64,000 bases of DNA from Candidatus Accumulibacter contiguus (GCF_012940005.1 NZ_SPMX01000018.1:80902-144901); one strand, 5' to 3'; numbered from the stretch's first letter, positions 53,352 through 62,429 are shown. Made by a program: numbers and translations. The notes: generated by a model from the sequence alone, not told the origin.

Positions 53352-54455
53352 ATGGACCGTCGCCAATTCATCACCACCACCACCAGCTTGCTGACCGCCA
53401 GCGCGCTTGCCGGATGGCGCCCGGCAGCTGCCTCCGACAATCCCTTCCAGCCTTCGCCGACCCATGGCTGGCGCGTCTTCGAAGTCAGCACGCGTGCCGA
53501 ACTGGCCCCGACCGAGAGCAGCACAGGCGTCTGGCTGCCGCTGCCATCGATCGATGACCCGACCTGGATCAAGACCATGGGCAACGTCTGGCAAGGCAAT
53601 GCCGTGACTGTTCAGTTCGACCGCGATCCCGGCTACGGTGCGCAGATGCTGGCCGCTGTCTGGGAAGCCGGCGAAGCCGCGCCATTCGTCGAAGTGACCA
53701 GTCGCTTCGCGACCCGCGACCGTGCCATAGATCTCGCGCAAACCGGCAAGGTGGCGCCGCTCGACAAGACGGCGATGCGGCTGTATACCCGAGCGACCGA
53801 ACTGCTGCCGACAGACGGCATCGTCCGGAAAACCTCGGCAGAGATCACCCGTGGCGCCAATACCGACTTGGACAAGGCCAGGGCGATCTACGAATGGATC
53901 GTCGAGAATACCGCGCGCAACCCGAAAACGCGCGGCTGCGGCGTCGGCGACATTCGCGTGATGCTCGAGACCGGCAACCTCTCGGGCAAGTGTGCCGACC
54001 TCAACGCCTTGTATGTCGGCCTCGCCCGCGCCGCCGGGCTGCCGGCGCGCGACGTCTATGGCATCCGCGTTGCCGATTCGCGCTTTGGCTACAAGAGCCT
54101 CGGCAAGAGCAAGGACATCACCAGGGCGCAACACTGCCGCGCCGAAGTCTGGCTGACCGGTTTCGGCTGGTTGCCGGTCGATCCCGCCGACGTGCGCAAG
54201 GTCGTTCTCGAAGAAAGACCCGGCCTGACCCTCAAGGATGAGATCGTCGTCGCCACTCGCGAAAAACTGTTCGGCTCCTGGGAGATGAACTGGCTGGCCT
54301 ACAATTTTGCCCACGACCTTGCGCTGCCGGGGTCAAGCGGCCCGAAAATCCCCTTCCTGATGTATCCGCAGGGAGAAAATGCCGCCGGCCGCTTCGACAG
54401 CCTGGACCCGGACACTTTCCGCTACAAGATCAGCTCGCGCGAGATCGTCGCCTGA
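53352..54455 (+). CDS. Twin-arginine-exported transglutaminase-like protein
   Basis: A 367-aa protein with a Tat-like signal (MDRRQFITTTTSLLTASALA) and a transglutaminase-like core carrying Cys214 (SGKCADLNALYVGLARAAG), His261 (AQHCRAEVWL) and Asp277 (LPVDPADV). The N-terminal 130 residues are a beta domain (GVWLPLPSIDDPTWIKTMGN). Bacterial proteins of this class are protease-like or of unknown activity. It follows the TlpA-like gene by 14 bp, so the two exported proteins may be one transcription unit. Confidence 0.85.
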   Translation: MDRRQFITTTTSLLTASALAGWRPAAASDNPFQPSPTHGWRVFEVSTRAELAPTESSTGVWLPLPSIDDPTWIKTMGNVWQGNAVTVQFDRDPGYGAQMLAAVWEAGEAAPFVEVTSRFATRDRAIDLAQTGKVAPLDKTAMRLYTRATELLPTDGIVRKTSAEITRGANTDLDKARAIYEWIVENTARNPKTRGCGVGDIRVMLETGNLSGKCADLNALYVGLARAAGLPARDVYGIRVADSRFGYKSLGKSKDITRAQHCRAEVWLTGFGWLPVDPADVRKVVLEERPGLTLKDEIVVATREKLFGSWEMNWLAYNFAHDLALPGSSGPKIPFLMYPQGENAAGRFDSLDPDTFRYKISSREIVA

Positions 54456-54700
54456 GAAATGGGCCTCCCGAGGCTTCCCACTTAAGCCGGGACGATCTCC
54501 AACTTCAATGGGTTATGAAAGGCTCAGAGAATTGCGTTGGCCGAAGTCGGGCCCATGTAGCTGTCCGCATTGCACATCCGAGATGTCCTCAATACGCAAC
54601 ATGAGCCACTTCAGTTAGTCGATTGCGAGTTCTATACTCTTCTCTTCGAGGCAGGCACCGCCGTGGCCGCCAAAGCGGCGAGTAAACACGAGGGGTGACC
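54456..54700. other. Insertion-sequence debris before the diguanylate cyclase gene
   Basis: The gap carries CCCACTTAAGCCGGGAC (54478-54494), repeated at about 61309-61325, and a short frame reading YERLRELRWPKSGPCSCPHC that resembles the zinc-ribbon start of IS1595-type transposases. GATGTCCTCAATACGCAACATGAGCCA-like sequence at about 54582-54608 recurs, with one or two changes, near 62170-62197. I read it as decayed IS ends without a working gene. Confidence 0.45.
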
Positions 54701-55765
54701 ATGAGCAAGGGCGAGGGATGGAGAGTGGCGAGTGATTTGGCCGGGGCGGGCGGCAAGATTCTTGCCGGCGGGTTTTCGCAGCGGCTGTGCCGGCGGCTGA
54801 CGGAGTGTGTCGCTGCCCTGGCGACCCTGGAGAAGATTTCCTCGCCGATCGTCCCCTATATCTCCGCCTGGCACGAGCACGAGAAGATCCTCTGGTATGA
54901 ATATGTCGGAGCAGGCTTTCTCGCGCTTCTCGGCTGCGAGCGGAGAGAAGTCGACGAGGTTTTTCGGCAGAGTATCGTCGATCGGCGGCTGTACCGGTAC
55001 GCAGAGCGGGAAAGCAGAGTGGAAGAGGAGATCGTTACCCGGGCCGAGTTACAGGGCGATCAGGCCGGCTTGCGCGAGGAGGTGAAAAAGGCGGGGGTGG
55101 TGGAGTTCGTCTATCAACTCGCCTTGCCGGTGGGGAAGAGGATCTGGCTGAAGGATCAGGCCAACATCGAGATCTTTGTCGAGGACCAGATCTGCCTCTC
55201 CATTGGCTGTCTGACCGAGGTCACCAAGGAGATGGAGCAGAAGGATCTGCTGGAAAAAATCGGCTATTTCGACGAACTCACCAAGTTGCCGAAACGGACC
55301 ATCCTGCAACGGATTATCGAGATGAATATCGGTAATCTCCGGCGCGGCCACATCAACGATTTTGTTTTTCTGTTGTTGGACCTGGATCATTTCAAGGGAG
55401 TGAACGACACTTACGGCCATCAGGCCGGAGACCAGGTTTTGCTCGGCTTCGCGGAGGTGATGCGCGCCACCAAGCGGCATGAGGATGAAATCGGACGCTA
55501 TGGCGGCGAGGAGTTTTACGGATTCTCCATCGGCGACTTGAAGAACGGCCTCCAATTTGCCGAGCGATTGCGGCTGGCGGTGGCCAATACCGACTTTATC
55601 TTCAATCGGGAGCGGATCCCGGTCACCGTCTCCGTTGGCCTGGTAGCGGCGAGCCAACTGGCGGGGAAGGGGGAAATCAGTGTCGAGGAGTTGGTGCGAG
55701 TAGCGGATAGGCGGTTGTATGTGGCCAAGGAAGAGGGACGGAATCGGGTGGTTTATCAAGGCTGA
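54701..55765 (+). CDS. Diguanylate cyclase (GGDEF protein)
   Basis: A 354-aa soluble protein. The N-terminal 170 residues are an unclassified sensor-like domain (WHEHEKILWYEYVGAGFLAL). The C-terminal GGDEF domain starts at about 190 (IGYFDELTKLPKRTILQRII) and has an intact active site GGEEF (268-272) and an I-site RHED five residues upstream, so it should make c-di-GMP and be inhibited by it. The ATG at 54701 follows GAGGGG; GTG 54695 is an alternative. No EAL domain is attached. Confidence 0.9.
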   Translation: MSKGEGWRVASDLAGAGGKILAGGFSQRLCRRLTECVAALATLEKISSPIVPYISAWHEHEKILWYEYVGAGFLALLGCERREVDEVFRQSIVDRRLYRYAERESRVEEEIVTRAELQGDQAGLREEVKKAGVVEFVYQLALPVGKRIWLKDQANIEIFVEDQICLSIGCLTEVTKEMEQKDLLEKIGYFDELTKLPKRTILQRIIEMNIGNLRRGHINDFVFLLLDLDHFKGVNDTYGHQAGDQVLLGFAEVMRATKRHEDEIGRYGGEEFYGFSIGDLKNGLQFAERLRLAVANTDFIFNRERIPVTVSVGLVAASQLAGKGEISVEELVRVADRRLYVAKEEGRNRVVYQG

Positions 55766-55808
55766 CAGACAAGGGCCGTCCGGCAGTTCGGATCTGCAAC
55801 CGTATACT

Positions 55809-55894
55809 ATGAAAGTCGCGAGCGACTCTCGAATCTCCCCTCCCCACTCGCGGGGGAGGGGTTGGGGGAGAGGGGAAACGGTCATGACTTTCAT
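55809..55894. repeat. Dispersed repeat, copy B (inverted)
   Basis: ATGAAAGTCGCGAGCGACT (55809-55827) forms one end, with AGTCGC/GCGACT as a hairpin, and AACGGTCATGACTTTCAT (55877-55894) the other. Orientation is opposite to copies A and C. The middle is a C-rich then G-rich stretch that can fold on itself. It lies 43 bp after the diguanylate cyclase stop. Confidence 0.65.
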
Positions 55895-55911
55895 CATCGG
55901 GGGTGTCTTGC

Positions 55912-55926
55912 AAAGTCATGACCGTT
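55912..55926. repeat. Partial dispersed repeat end (copy H)
   Basis: AAAGTCATGACCGTT is the reverse complement of the repeat end AACGGTCATGACTTT and lies 18 bp after copy B in inverted orientation. It may be the remainder of a second element or the outer arm of a larger palindrome with copy B. Confidence 0.45.
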
Positions 55927-56062
55927 TGGTAGGAGGCGAAGATCTGGTACACGGCTTATCGCGAACAGCATCGAGGCCGTCATCCCCCGAAGAGCCATCG
56001 CGTCGTTCCGTGCGCATTTGACCTGCATCTGTACAAGAATCGTCACGATTCGACTCGCCCGG

Positions 56063-57310
56063 TCACAGCAGCATCGCCACCACGCTGCCGCACGAAAGGG
56101 TCGCCAGGGTGCCCGAGAGCAGCGTCAGCGGGCCGAGTTGTACGAGTTCGGCGCGACGTTGCGGCGCGATCGCGCACATACCGCCGAGGAGAATGCCGAG
56201 ACTGCCGAGATTGGCGAAACCACACAGCGCATAGGTCATGATCACCTTGCTGCGGGGCGCGAGCGTGTCCGGCGAGAGCTGGGCCAGGTCGATGTAGGCC
56301 AGCAGTTCGTTGAGCACCGTTTTGGTTCCCAGCAGCGAGCCGGCAACGGCGCACTCGCTCCAGGGGATGCCGGCCATCCAGGCCACCGGAGCCATCAGCC
56401 AACCCAGTAGACGCTGCAGCGAAAGCGGGCTGCCATCGACGCTGGGCAACAGGCCAAGCGCCTGATTGGCCAGGCTCACCAGGGCCACCAGCACGATCAG
56501 CATCGCGACGATGTTGATCAACAGGCTCACGCCCTCGCCGGTCCCGCGGGTCACCGCTTCCATGCTGCTGGTGTCGGTCTGCGGCAGGTCGAGATGCCGC
56601 CCGGTGGGCGGCCCCTCGGGCGGCTCCATGATCACCGCAAAAACGATTGCCGCGGGGGCGCTGATGAAGGAGGCGGCCAGGATATGGCCCAGCGCATCCG
56701 GGACGACCGGACCGAGAATGCTGGCGTACAAGGCCATGACTGTCCCCGCGACACCCGCCATGCCCCCGGTGAGAATGATGAACATCTCGCCGCGACTGAC
56801 GCTGGCCAGGTAGGGGCGGATCAACAGCGGCGCTTCGATCATGCCGACAAAGACATTGGCGGCAGTGGACATGCCGATCGCCCCGCCAACCCCAAGGGTT
56901 TTTTCGAGTACCAGCGAGAAGCCCTGCACCAGCAGCGGCAGCACCCGCCAGTGATAGAGCAGCGCCGACAGCGCACTCATCACCAGCACCACCGGCAAGG
57001 CCTGAAAGGCAAGAACAAAGCTGGCTCCGGGAGTGGTTTCCGCATAGGGCAGCGACGCCCCGCCCAGGAAACCGAATACCAGCTGGGTTCCTGCGCGGGT
57101 CGCCGCAGCAATGGCCAGCAAGGCGTCGTTGCCGGCAGCGAAGATCTCGCGCACGCCGGGCAGACGAAAGATCAGCAGCGCCAGCGCCAATTGCAGGCCG
57201 ATGCCGCCGATGACCGTCCGCCACGGGATGGCGCCGCGCCGGGAGGAGAGAGTCCAGGCCAGGCCGAGCAGCAGGAGATAGCCGGCGACTGCCTGCAGCA
57301 GCGGGTTCAA
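56063..57310 (-). CDS. CNT-family (NupC-like) concentrative nucleoside transporter
   Basis: A 415-aa membrane protein with about nine spans and CNT landmarks: GFLGGASLPYAETTPGASFV, PVVLVMSALSALLYHWRVLP, GMSTAANVFVGMIEAPLLIR, and SECAVAGSLLGTKTVLNELL with the FANLGSLGILLGGMCAIAPQ end. It imports nucleosides with Na+ or H+. The start is probably TTG at 57308-57310 (LNPLLQAVAGYLLLLGLAWT); the upstream part of a longer ORF overlaps the neighbouring gene and does not look like CNT. Confidence 0.88.
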   Translation of the reverse strand: MNPLLQAVAGYLLLLGLAWTLSSRRGAIPWRTVIGGIGLQLALALLIFRLPGVREIFAAGNDALLAIAAATRAGTQLVFGFLGGASLPYAETTPGASFVLAFQALPVVLVMSALSALLYHWRVLPLLVQGFSLVLEKTLGVGGAIGMSTAANVFVGMIEAPLLIRPYLASVSRGEMFIILTGGMAGVAGTVMALYASILGPVVPDALGHILAASFISAPAAIVFAVIMEPPEGPPTGRHLDLPQTDTSSMEAVTRGTGEGVSLLINIVAMLIVLVALVSLANQALGLLPSVDGSPLSLQRLLGWLMAPVAWMAGIPWSECAVAGSLLGTKTVLNELLAYIDLAQLSPDTLAPRSKVIMTYALCGFANLGSLGILLGGMCAIAPQRRAELVQLGPLTLLSGTLATLSCGSVVAMLL

Positions 57311-57335
57311 GGCCCCGGGCCTGCGGCCAGGTGGA

Positions 57336-57713
57336 TCACTGGTGGTAGACCGGCTTCCCGGCCTGCTCGAACTCCGGCCGAATCTGGCTTGCACCCCGGT
57401 AGCGCGGCTGGATGTGGGCTTCCGGGGTTGGCGGTACGTCGCGCGGCTGCACCGGCACGAGCAAGGCCGGGGGATTCGGCGCAAAGCGATGGCCGTAGTT
57501 GCGTTCGTAACGATCCAGGAAGCGCCGTAGCTGTTCGTAGTTCGGACAGCCCGCGGCGGAAAGACAATGACCGTACGAATCGTAAACGATCGACGGCGGT
57601 GGCACCGTCCATCCGAACGGCGCTCCGATCAGCAACTCGCCGCGCAGTACCACGCCGGTAGCGGCGGCATCGAGCGCGAGCGAGGCGCAGAGGGCAGCAA
57701 ACAGGATACGCAT
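57336..57713 (-). CDS. Hypothetical secreted protein
   Basis: A 125-aa protein with signal peptide (RILFAALCASLALDAAATG) and a Pro/Tyr-rich mature part (IVYDSYGHCLSAAGCPNYEQ; QLRRFLDRYERNYGHRFAP). Two cysteines in CLSAAGC may pair. No family recognised. ATG 57713 is preferred to 57731 because the shorter form starts with a proper signal. It precedes the CNT gene by 25 bp in the same direction. Confidence 0.6.
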   Translation of the reverse strand: MRILFAALCASLALDAAATGVVLRGELLIGAPFGWTVPPPSIVYDSYGHCLSAAGCPNYEQLRRFLDRYERNYGHRFAPNPPALLVPVQPRDVPPTPEAHIQPRYRGASQIRPEFEQAGKPVYHQ

Positions 57714-57737
57714 GGCACGCGAGTGTAGCACTTGCCC

Positions 57738-57750
57738 TAACGGTCATGAC
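57738..57750. repeat. Dispersed repeat end (copy E)
   Basis: TAACGGTCATGAC is a perfect copy of the repeat end, 24 bp upstream of the secreted-protein start. What follows (CTCCCGGCTCCCCCGATCAG) resembles the middle of copy C, but the closing GCGACTTTCAC end is missing or has decayed. Confidence 0.5.
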
Positions 57751-57914
57751 TGCTCCCGGCTCCCCCGATCAGGAAAGCACGGCAGACAGCGTAAGCAATG
57801 CCGGAAAACTGGGTTCCACTATACTGTGGGCTGAGAGGATGACCTTGCCGGCGCCAACTGGAATCGATACGCGGCGAAAGCGCTGGCCAACGCCCAAGTG
57901 ATGAAAGGCTTGCA

Positions 57915-58499
57915 TTGTCCCACTATATGCTCAAGCGAACCGCCATACCTTACCCGCGACTGCTCGCCGTTGCGCTGTTTCTCGGCGTGCTGTTTGCGAT
58001 CTTTGAATTGGCCGGCTGGCGCGATCACTTCAGTCGCCAGTTTCTGCACGATCAATTTCTGGAGAACCGGGTGAGCGGGGTACTGATCTTCGTCCTGCTG
58101 TTCTCTCTGGGCAACCTGATCCAGATCCCGGGGTGGATTTTTCTTGCTGCCGCCGTATTGGCCCTCGGACGAGTCTGGGGCGGCGTCGTCACTTACATCG
58201 CTGCGAGCACCTCGTGCGCGCTGACCTTCCTGAGCATACGCCTGGTCGGTGGCGATGCCCTGCGGCAGTTGAAGAGCCGGCTCGCACTCCGCCTGTTCGA
58301 GCAGCTCGATACCCATCCGATCCGCAGCGTCGTTTTCCTGCGCATCCTGTTTCAGACGGTGCCGGCACTCAATTACGCTCTCGCCATGTCCGGGATCGGG
58401 TTCCGCGAGTACATGATCGGCACACTGCTCGGCATGCCTCTGCCGATCGCCCTGTACTGTCTGTTCTTCGACTTTCTGGCCAGCCTGCTCGAACGATGA
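57915..58499 (+). CDS. VTT-domain (TVP38/TMEM64-like) membrane protein
   Basis: A 194-aa membrane protein with about five hydrophobic segments. It has the VTT/SNARE-associated core: SLGNLIQIPGWIFLAAAVLA, VTYIAASTSCALTFLSIRLV and RSVVFLRILFQTVPALNYAL. These relatives of DedA proteins are likely lipid scramblases or transporters. TTG 57915 has AAAGG upstream; ATG 57927 is a shorter alternative. Its TGA overlaps the start of a GH31 gene, an unusual pairing. Confidence 0.8.
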   Translation: MSHYMLKRTAIPYPRLLAVALFLGVLFAIFELAGWRDHFSRQFLHDQFLENRVSGVLIFVLLFSLGNLIQIPGWIFLAAAVLALGRVWGGVVTYIAASTSCALTFLSIRLVGGDALRQLKSRLALRLFEQLDTHPIRSVVFLRILFQTVPALNYALAMSGIGFREYMIGTLLGMPLPIALYCLFFDFLASLLER

Positions 58500-61156
58500 A
58501 ACAAGCCGGGCACTTGCGCGTTCACTGCCGTCCGGTGGCTGACTCGCGGGCCGTGCTGGCCTCGCAGCGGGCTCGCTTCACGGTGTTGACGTCCCGACTG
58601 TTGCGCCTCGAGTTCGCGGCCGACGGGCACTTCGAAGATCGGCCCAGCCGCACCTTCTGGCATCGCCGCCAACCCGTGCCCGCTTTCGAAGTTCTGCGCA
58701 ACGACGAGATCGTCGAGATCGCGACCGCGCACCTGCGTCTGCGTTACGATTCCCGGCTGGGCTTCAGCGGTGACGGACTGCAGGTGACGCTCATCGAGTC
58801 AGGCCTGGTCTGGCACTACGGCGACCGCGATGTCGGCAACCTTGGCGGGACGGCGCGCACCCTGGACAAGACTGACGGCCCGATCCCGCTCGATCCGGGT
58901 CTGCTGTCGACCAGCGGCTGGGCAGTCGTGGACGACTCGGACGCCCCACTCCTCGACGAGGGCTGGATTGCCCGGCGCGAGCCAGGGGCAGACGCGGTCG
59001 ATCTGTATTTCTTTGGCTATGGCCGGGATTTCACGGCCTGCCTGAGCGATTACCGGCGCCTGAGCGGCGCCGTTCCCCTGATTCCGCGCTGGGCGCTGGG
59101 CAATTGGTGGAGCCGCTACTGGCCCTATCGCCAGGACGAACTGCTTGAGCTGATGCGCGATTTCCTGGCGCATGCGCTGCCCTTGTCGGTATGCGTTATC
59201 GACATGGACTGGCATCGCACGCGTACCGGCAATGCGTCGCGTGGCTGGACCGGTTACACCTGGAACCGGGATCTCTTCCCCGACCCCCGCGCGCTGCTCG
59301 CCGATCTGCACTCACTGGGTTTGAAGACCGCCCTCAACCTGCACCCCGCCGATGGCGTCTGGCCGCACGAAGAGGCGTATCCGGCCATGCTCCGGAGGCT
59401 CGGCGGCGATCCGGCGACCGGCGAAGCAGTTGCTTTCAACATCACCGATCCCGCTTTCACGCAAGCCTACTTCGAAATCCTGCATCACCCCCTGGAAGCC
59501 GAAGGCGTCGATTTCTGGTGGATGGATTGGCAGCAGGGCAAGCGAACAGCCTTTTCCGACCTCGATCCGCTGTGGTGGCTCAATCACCTGCACTTCCTGG
59601 ACCTGGGCCGCGATCCGGCGCGGCGCGGGTTCGCGTTCTCGCGCTGGGGCGGGCTCGGCAGTCATCGCTATCCGGTCGGTTTTTCCGGAGACACTGTCGT
59701 TTCCTGGCGCTCGCTGGCCTTCCAGGTTCCTTTCACGGCGACGGCGGCCAATGTCGCTTTCGGCTGGTGGAGCCACGACATCGGCGGTCACATGGAGGGC
59801 ACCGAGGACGCCGAACTCTATGTGCGCTGGCTGCAGTTTGGCGTATTCAGCCCGATCCTGCGCCTGCACAGCACACAGAATCCCTTCCACGAGCGGCGAC
59901 CCTGGGGCTGGGACGCGCAAACCTTCGCGCTTGCCCGATCGGCCATGCAGTTGCGCCATGCCTTGATTCCCTATCTGTACAGCATGGCCTGGCAGGAACA
60001 CCAGGGCGGCGGTGCGCTGCTGCGGCCGATGTATCACCTGCACCCGGACGCACCCGAAGCGTACGCGTGTCCCGGCCAGTATGCCTTCGGCAGCGAGCTG
60101 ATCGCCGCGCCATTCACGTCCCCGCGCGATCCGGAAACGCGCCTGGGCCGGCAGGTCGTCTGGCTGCCCGCGGGGGACTGGTACGACTTCTTCAGCGGGC
60201 AGCACTACGCCGGAGCGGCGTGGCACAGCCGGTACGGCGAACTCGATGACATCCCCGTCTTTGCGCGCGCCGGCGCCATCGTCGTGCTGGCCGACCCAGG
60301 CCACGAGGGAGCGGCGGCAAGCCCTGTGGACAACCCGCGTGCCCTCACCGTGCATGTCTTCCCCGGCGCCGACAACCATTTCGATCTCTATGAAGACGAC
60401 GGGGAGAGCGAGCACTACCGGCACGGAGCGCGGGTGCTCACCCCGCTGCGGCAGCAGTGGTCGGACAGCGCGCTGCAACTGGGCATCGGCCCGGCCCAGG
60501 GGGACCTCGGCGTCGTCCCCGCCGCGCGCGGCTACACCCTGGTCTTCCATGCCATCGACGCGCCGGGGCAAACGCTTGTCACCTGCGACGGCAGGCGCGT
60601 GCCGATCGATGCTCGCCACGATCCGGAGAGCGGCAGCTTGACCATCCACCTGCCGCCGGCCGCGCCGAGCAGCAATTACCAGGTATTGCTGCAAGCCCGT
60701 CAGGGAAAGCTGCAGCGGCACGACGACACCAGGCCCCGAATCCTGATGAAACTGCTCAAGGCCTTCCGCTGCGGCAGCGAGGCGAAGCGCGGGCTGTGCG
60801 TGCGGCTGCACGAGATCCTCGCTGACTACGAAGTGCTGGGTGCCTACCGTACGGCGCTCTCCGACAGCCAACTGCGCGCACTCCTGGAAGTGCTTTTCGG
60901 TGCCGGCGTGCACGTCTGCGAGGACACCGGCGAGGCATTCGCCGTGCTCTGGAACAACCACGAAGATCAGCGAACCCTCGTCCGCTGGTCGCAGGAAAAC
61001 CGCAGCACCTGGGACCCGCAGTGTCGTTTCCGACAGGAGCATGGCCCTGCCCCGCGCTTTGCCCGCTTCGCGCTTGCACAGGCGGCAAGCCATGGCCCGT
61101 TCAGCCTGACGCTGAGCTATGCCTCCCTGCTCGCGGTCAACACGCTCGTACCATAG
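58496..61156 (+). CDS. Glycoside hydrolase family 31 (alpha-glucosidase-like)
   Basis: An 886-aa GH31 enzyme that hydrolyses alpha-linked glucosides. The N-terminal beta-sandwich spans about 1-190 and the barrel about 195-560. The catalytic nucleophile is probably Asp344 in DFWWMDWQQG, and Asp399 in GFSGDTVVSW is the acid/base; AFGWWSHDIGGHMEGTEDAE and HSTQNPFHERRPWGWD complete the substrate pocket. The C-terminal 180 residues after about 700 form an extra domain not essential to the family. No signal peptide, so it may act on cytoplasmic glucans such as glycogen. It overlaps the VTT gene by four bases. Confidence 0.9.
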   Translation: MKQAGHLRVHCRPVADSRAVLASQRARFTVLTSRLLRLEFAADGHFEDRPSRTFWHRRQPVPAFEVLRNDEIVEIATAHLRLRYDSRLGFSGDGLQVTLIESGLVWHYGDRDVGNLGGTARTLDKTDGPIPLDPGLLSTSGWAVVDDSDAPLLDEGWIARREPGADAVDLYFFGYGRDFTACLSDYRRLSGAVPLIPRWALGNWWSRYWPYRQDELLELMRDFLAHALPLSVCVIDMDWHRTRTGNASRGWTGYTWNRDLFPDPRALLADLHSLGLKTALNLHPADGVWPHEEAYPAMLRRLGGDPATGEAVAFNITDPAFTQAYFEILHHPLEAEGVDFWWMDWQQGKRTAFSDLDPLWWLNHLHFLDLGRDPARRGFAFSRWGGLGSHRYPVGFSGDTVVSWRSLAFQVPFTATAANVAFGWWSHDIGGHMEGTEDAELYVRWLQFGVFSPILRLHSTQNPFHERRPWGWDAQTFALARSAMQLRHALIPYLYSMAWQEHQGGGALLRPMYHLHPDAPEAYACPGQYAFGSELIAAPFTSPRDPETRLGRQVVWLPAGDWYDFFSGQHYAGAAWHSRYGELDDIPVFARAGAIVVLADPGHEGAAASPVDNPRALTVHVFPGADNHFDLYEDDGESEHYRHGARVLTPLRQQWSDSALQLGIGPAQGDLGVVPAARGYTLVFHAIDAPGQTLVTCDGRRVPIDARHDPESGSLTIHLPPAAPSSNYQVLLQARQGKLQRHDDTRPRILMKLLKAFRCGSEAKRGLCVRLHEILADYEVLGAYRTALSDSQLRALLEVLFGAGVHVCEDTGEAFAVLWNNHEDQRTLVRWSQENRSTWDPQCRFRQEHGPAPRFARFALAQAASHGPFSLTLSYASLLAVNTLVP

Positions 61157-61419
61157 CCCGCTGCCCGCGCCGGCCTGTTCCCGCCAGCGGTCGCGCACCT
61201 GCGGCCGATGGCGGTCGAAGTGGGATTCGTCGCGATCGCCGTGAGTTCAAGACCGGGAAGCACGCCAATCAGCGGTGCGTGAATAGTTGACTGGAATCAT
61301 GGCTACCCACTTAAGCCGGGACACTGATGTTGCCATAAGGTGATTTCCGCAAAACGCCATACCAAGAGTCATCGCGTTAGGCCGGGCTCAGGGGCTAGCA
61401 ACACAAGCCGCTGTGGTAG
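61157..61419. other. Gap with an IS-end sequence
   Basis: CCCACTTAAGCCGGGACA at about 61309-61326 repeats the element in the 54478 gap, and marks the left side of transposase debris. I see no gene, promoter or terminator of note in the rest. Confidence 0.4.
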
Positions 61420-61827
61420 TTGTTCGGGATCTTGATTCCCGGAAATCGCCTAACCGAAACATCACGCCACGCCTGGCTCTCCAGCCAGCCGCTCAGCCAA
61501 GACAATGTCCATGAGCGCTGCAACCTCGGAGCCCGCCATCGTTGGGGCATCGAAGCGGGCTTTCTCGTCGAGAAGCACCAGGGCTACCACTACGAGCATG
61601 CCTTTGCTCTGGACTGGAATGCCATGCAGGGCGATCACCTCCTCATGCGCCTGGCGTATGGGTTCAATACCCTGGCACGTTTCACCCGGCAGTTACGCAG
61701 CCTCTATCAAGAACTCGGTGTGCGCGGCGCTATTCGCTTCATCCGAAGCTCCTGCGCCGGCTCCAGGCTCGATCCGATGCGTATGCGTGTGCTCCTCGCC
61801 GAACCGTTCCTGCTGCAACTCAAATAA
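61420..61827 (+). pseudogene. C-terminal remnant of a DDE-type transposase
   Basis: About 110 codons match the end of a transposase: RHRWGIEAGFLVEKHQGYHY with the catalytic-region W/E, then HAFALDWNAMQGDHLLMRLA and LYQELGVRGAIRFIRSSC, ending PFLLQLK. The first 30 codons are unrelated. The N-terminal two thirds with the other catalytic residues are missing, so it cannot be active. It lies after the IS-end sequence at 61309. Confidence 0.6.
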
Positions 61828-62207
61828 CCTTGCCATGGCCTGCCCAACACATCCTCTCAAGCGCGGCGCATACCGCGCCGAGAAAGGCTCGCCTAGCGAT
61901 CGTACCGGAGCTCCCACACCCTCTTGCATCCCACTGACTGACCCCACACCCCCCCGCGCCGCAAGCGCTCCTTGATCGCTAGCCAACCGCTATCCGACCG
62001 CCTCGGCGGCGAAAGCGAGCGTTACCGGTAAACGGGCCCGAGTCGGATGGGTCATGCGTCAGGGCTGGAAAAATTACCCCTCTATTGATCTTCTTCGAGT
62101 TTGTGCACAATGTGAGGCGTCGCGGACGTGCCCTATTGGGATCTCTCGTCAGTCTCCTACTGCAACCTGAAACATGTCCTCAAAACGCAACATGAGCCAA
62201 CGAGTTT
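61828..62207. other. 380-bp gap with IS-end-like sequence
   Basis: No supported gene. Near the right side the ATGTCCTCAAAACGCAACAT sequence at about 62172-62191 and following GAGCCA repeats that in the 54582 gap. The rest is unremarkable. Together with the previous entries it marks a former insertion site. Confidence 0.4.
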
Positions 62208-62429
62208 ATGACATCCTGGAAATTTTACGGCCGTCGCGACGAGCTGGAGGCGATCAAGCTGCTCCTGACCCGGGGCCGCTGGTTCTTCTGTGACGAACTG
62301 CGCTACATCCTCGACCCCGCCGACGTCATGGGCGCCGATTACCCATCCGAAACCTACCGCGTCCTCAAGAACAACGAAACCCGCCAGTTCGGCGAATACC
62401 GCACCCGCCGCCTGGTGCTCGAGGCGTAG
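62208..62429 (+). CDS. Small protein, possibly an ATPase fragment
   Basis: A 73-aa ORF: MTSWKFYGRRDELEAIKLLL and TRGRWFFCDELRYILDPADV. The opening FYGRRDELEAIKLLLTRGRWFF resembles the N-terminus of archaeal-type AAA ATPases (FxGRxxEL...RWFF), but where the Walker A should follow the sequence changes to DELRYILDPADVMGADYPSE. It may be a gene joined by an internal deletion or a small unrelated protein. Function cannot be assigned. Confidence 0.4.
   Translation: MTSWKFYGRRDELEAIKLLLTRGRWFFCDELRYILDPADVMGADYPSETYRVLKNNETRQFGEYRTRRLVLEA

Noticed and set aside
58133..58495. GH31 start at 58133
   Set aside because: The extra residues are the shifted frame of the VTT gene; ATG 58496 overlaps its stop and gives a normal start.
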